Shown one piece after another: positions 5,042-6,310 of a stretch of 6,310 bases of DNA. The stretch is from JAQIBY01 sp046546095 (GTDB lineage Bacteria; Bacteroidota; Bacteroidia; Bacteroidales; ML635J-15), in NCBI GenBank assembly GCA_046546095.1, contig JBKGYK010000106.1:1-6310 (forward strand), written 5' to 3'. Under the pieces are notes generated by a model. That model made no database searches. It was not told the DNA's origin and saw nothing but the letters and a program-made list of their open reading frames with translations. The translations under genes and the position numbers were made by a program. Every line of letters starts with the position of its first letter. The stretch's first letter is position 1.

Positions 5042-6310
5042 ATGGAAAACCTGTACTGGATTCTCATAGCAATCCTTTTTTCAGCTTTCTTTTCAGGGAT
5101 GGAAATGGCTTTTGTCTCTTCCAATAAACTCAGGCTTGAAATTACCAAAAAACAACAAAACCTAAGCTCCAGAATTCTTACCTGGTTTACTGAAAACCCC
5201 TCTCAGTATATAAGCACCATGATTGCCGGCAATATGCTGGCACTGGTTGTCTATGGTATGCTGGTAGCAGGTATATTGGCCCCACCATTTAACCTGCTCG
5301 CAGGTGAGAATTTTGCCATTAGTCTGCTTGCAAGGATACTGGTAGCGGCAATTGTCATCATTATATCCGCTGAAATCATACCACGACTTGCATTCAGGGC
5401 TTTTAGCAATGCTTCTTTGAGATTTTTTGCTGTTCCACTGGCTTTCTTTTATATCCTTTTCTATCCCTTTGTACGCATCAGCCTGTGGATATCTACCGGG
5501 CTGGGTAGCTTCTCCGGGATCAACATGAAAGATGCAGAACGTGCCCAGGTGTTGAGTAAAATCGACCTGAAAGACTATTATAAAGACTCTGATGAGGCCG
5601 GACAGCAGGAATCCGGCATCGACAATGAACTCAGATTGTTTCAGAATGCCCTGGATTTTAGTGATATCCGTGTGCGGGAATGTATGGTGCCCCGTACAGA
5701 AATTGTCGCTGTTGAAGAAAATGCAGGCATTGATGAATTGACTCAAGAATTCATCAACAGCGGTTATTCCAAAATATTTGTTTATAAAGACAATATTGAC
5801 CAGATTATCGGATATGTCAGTGCGCATGATCTGTTTACATTGCCTGAATCCGTCCCTGAAATGATAAAAAAGGCACTCATCATTCCTGAAACCATGACTG
5901 CCCAGGACCTGCTGACACTTTTCATCTCCAGAAGCAAGGGAATTGCTGTGGTCGTGGATGAGTTTGGCGGTACAGCAGGTATTGTCTCTATAGAAGATAT
6001 CCTGGAAGAAATTTTCGGAGAAATCGAGGATGAGTATGATACCATAGAATTGATAGAAAAGGAATTGCCTGACGGTAGTTATGTCTTTTCCGGCCGGACT
6101 GAAATTGATTACCTGAATGAAAAATATGAGCTCGGCTTGAAAGAATCCGATGAGTATGAAACCCTGGCAGGGTATATCCTGTTCCTGCACGGCAGCTTCC
6201 CCGGACAGGGAGAAATTATCTCCGATTCCGATAATGAAGATATGACATTTCAGATACTCCGCGCCGGAGATACAAGGATTGAACTGGTTAAAATTATGAG
6301 TGGGCAATAA
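5042..6310 (+). CDS. CNNM/CorC (HlyC-type) membrane protein with CBS pair and CorC_HlyC C-terminal domain
   Basis: 422 residues, complete to the TAA at the window end. The order is: DUF21/CNNM membrane domain (about 1-155) opening with ILFSAFFSGMEMAFVSSNKLRLE, with hydrophobic segments near 3-23, 55-80, 88-118 and 125-155; a linker; a CBS pair (about 211-332) starting RECMVPRTEIVAV and containing VVVDEFGGTAGIVSIEDILE (303-322) and an acidic FGEIEDEYD; then a CorC_HlyC domain (about 336-418). Family members are linked to Mg2+/Co2+ efflux or transport; the old name hemolysin is misleading. Bacteroidota GldE belongs to the same superfamily, but no gldD-like neighbour is seen. Two motif variants: AGNMLALV where GNN is common, and AEIIPR where (G)E-x-x-PK is common. 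I chose the ATG at 5042 (four bases after the previous stop) because the helix starts directly there; the ATG at 5006 would add 12 polar residues and overlap the previous gene by 32 bases. Confidence 0.9.
   Translation: MENLYWILIAILFSAFFSGMEMAFVSSNKLRLEITKKQQNLSSRILTWFTENPSQYISTMIAGNMLALVVYGMLVAGILAPPFNLLAGENFAISLLARILVAAIVIIISAEIIPRLAFRAFSNASLRFFAVPLAFFYILFYPFVRISLWISTGLGSFSGINMKDAERAQVLSKIDLKDYYKDSDEAGQQESGIDNELRLFQNALDFSDIRVRECMVPRTEIVAVEENAGIDELTQEFINSGYSKIFVYKDNIDQIIGYVSAHDLFTLPESVPEMIKKALIIPETMTAQDLLTLFISRSKGIAVVVDEFGGTAGIVSIEDILEEIFGEIEDEYDTIELIEKELPDGSYVFSGRTEIDYLNEKYELGLKESDEYETLAGYILFLHGSFPGQGEIISDSDNEDMTFQILRAGDTRIELVKIMSGQ

Noticed and set aside
5597..5617. Inverted repeat GCCGGA/TCCGGC in the CorC-like gene
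   Set aside because: The arms are 6 bp with a 9-base loop and no T-rich tail. It falls in the linker before the CBS domains, with no sign of a regulatory role.
5162..6307. Long 381-codon open frame on the minus strand opposite the CorC-like gene
   Set aside because: It is a shadow of the real gene. The plus-strand frame has full CNNM, CBS and CorC domains, while the minus translation shows no recognisable domain or signal and an odd, Cys/His/Gln-rich composition.

Overview
The window looks like chromosomal DNA from a member of the Bacteroidota. This rests on four things: the protein families and their order, A-rich translation starts without clear Shine-Dalgarno sequences, a promoter-like TTTG-N19-TAnnTTTG match, and moderate-to-low GC with ordinary codon use throughout. 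I see no tRNA, rRNA, CRISPR array, insertion sequence, phage gene or sign of recent transfer. The genus cannot be named from the sequence.

Layout. Positions 1-785 (minus strand) hold the N-terminal 261 codons of a membrane-anchored periplasmic folding factor of the PpiD/SurA-N type, cut off by the left edge of the window. A 127-base divergent intergenic region (786-912) follows, with promoter-like elements and two short palindromes. From 913 to the right edge, six genes run on the plus strand with gaps of 4 bases or less, or with overlaps. In order they are type III pantothenate kinase (coaX), an exported beta-barrel outer membrane protein, an exported TPR protein, an LptC-like lipoprotein, a 73-residue two-helix membrane protein, and a CNNM/CorC-type membrane protein with a CBS pair. 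The last stop codon is the last base of the window.

How the genes fit together. The packing implies one transcript. Apart from CoaX (first step of coenzyme A synthesis), all products are predicted to be exported or in the membrane. The LptC-like protein points to lipopolysaccharide transport, and the divergent PpiD-like protein to folding of exported proteins. The locus therefore reads as an envelope-biogenesis cluster headed by a CoA gene. This is a familiar Bacteroidota-type neighbourhood rather than an obviously new system.

Less explained parts. These are (i) a terminator-like hairpin plus T-rich tract inside the start of lptC, (ii) the 73-residue membrane protein, and (iii) the barrel and TPR proteins, whose families are recognisable but functionally undefined.
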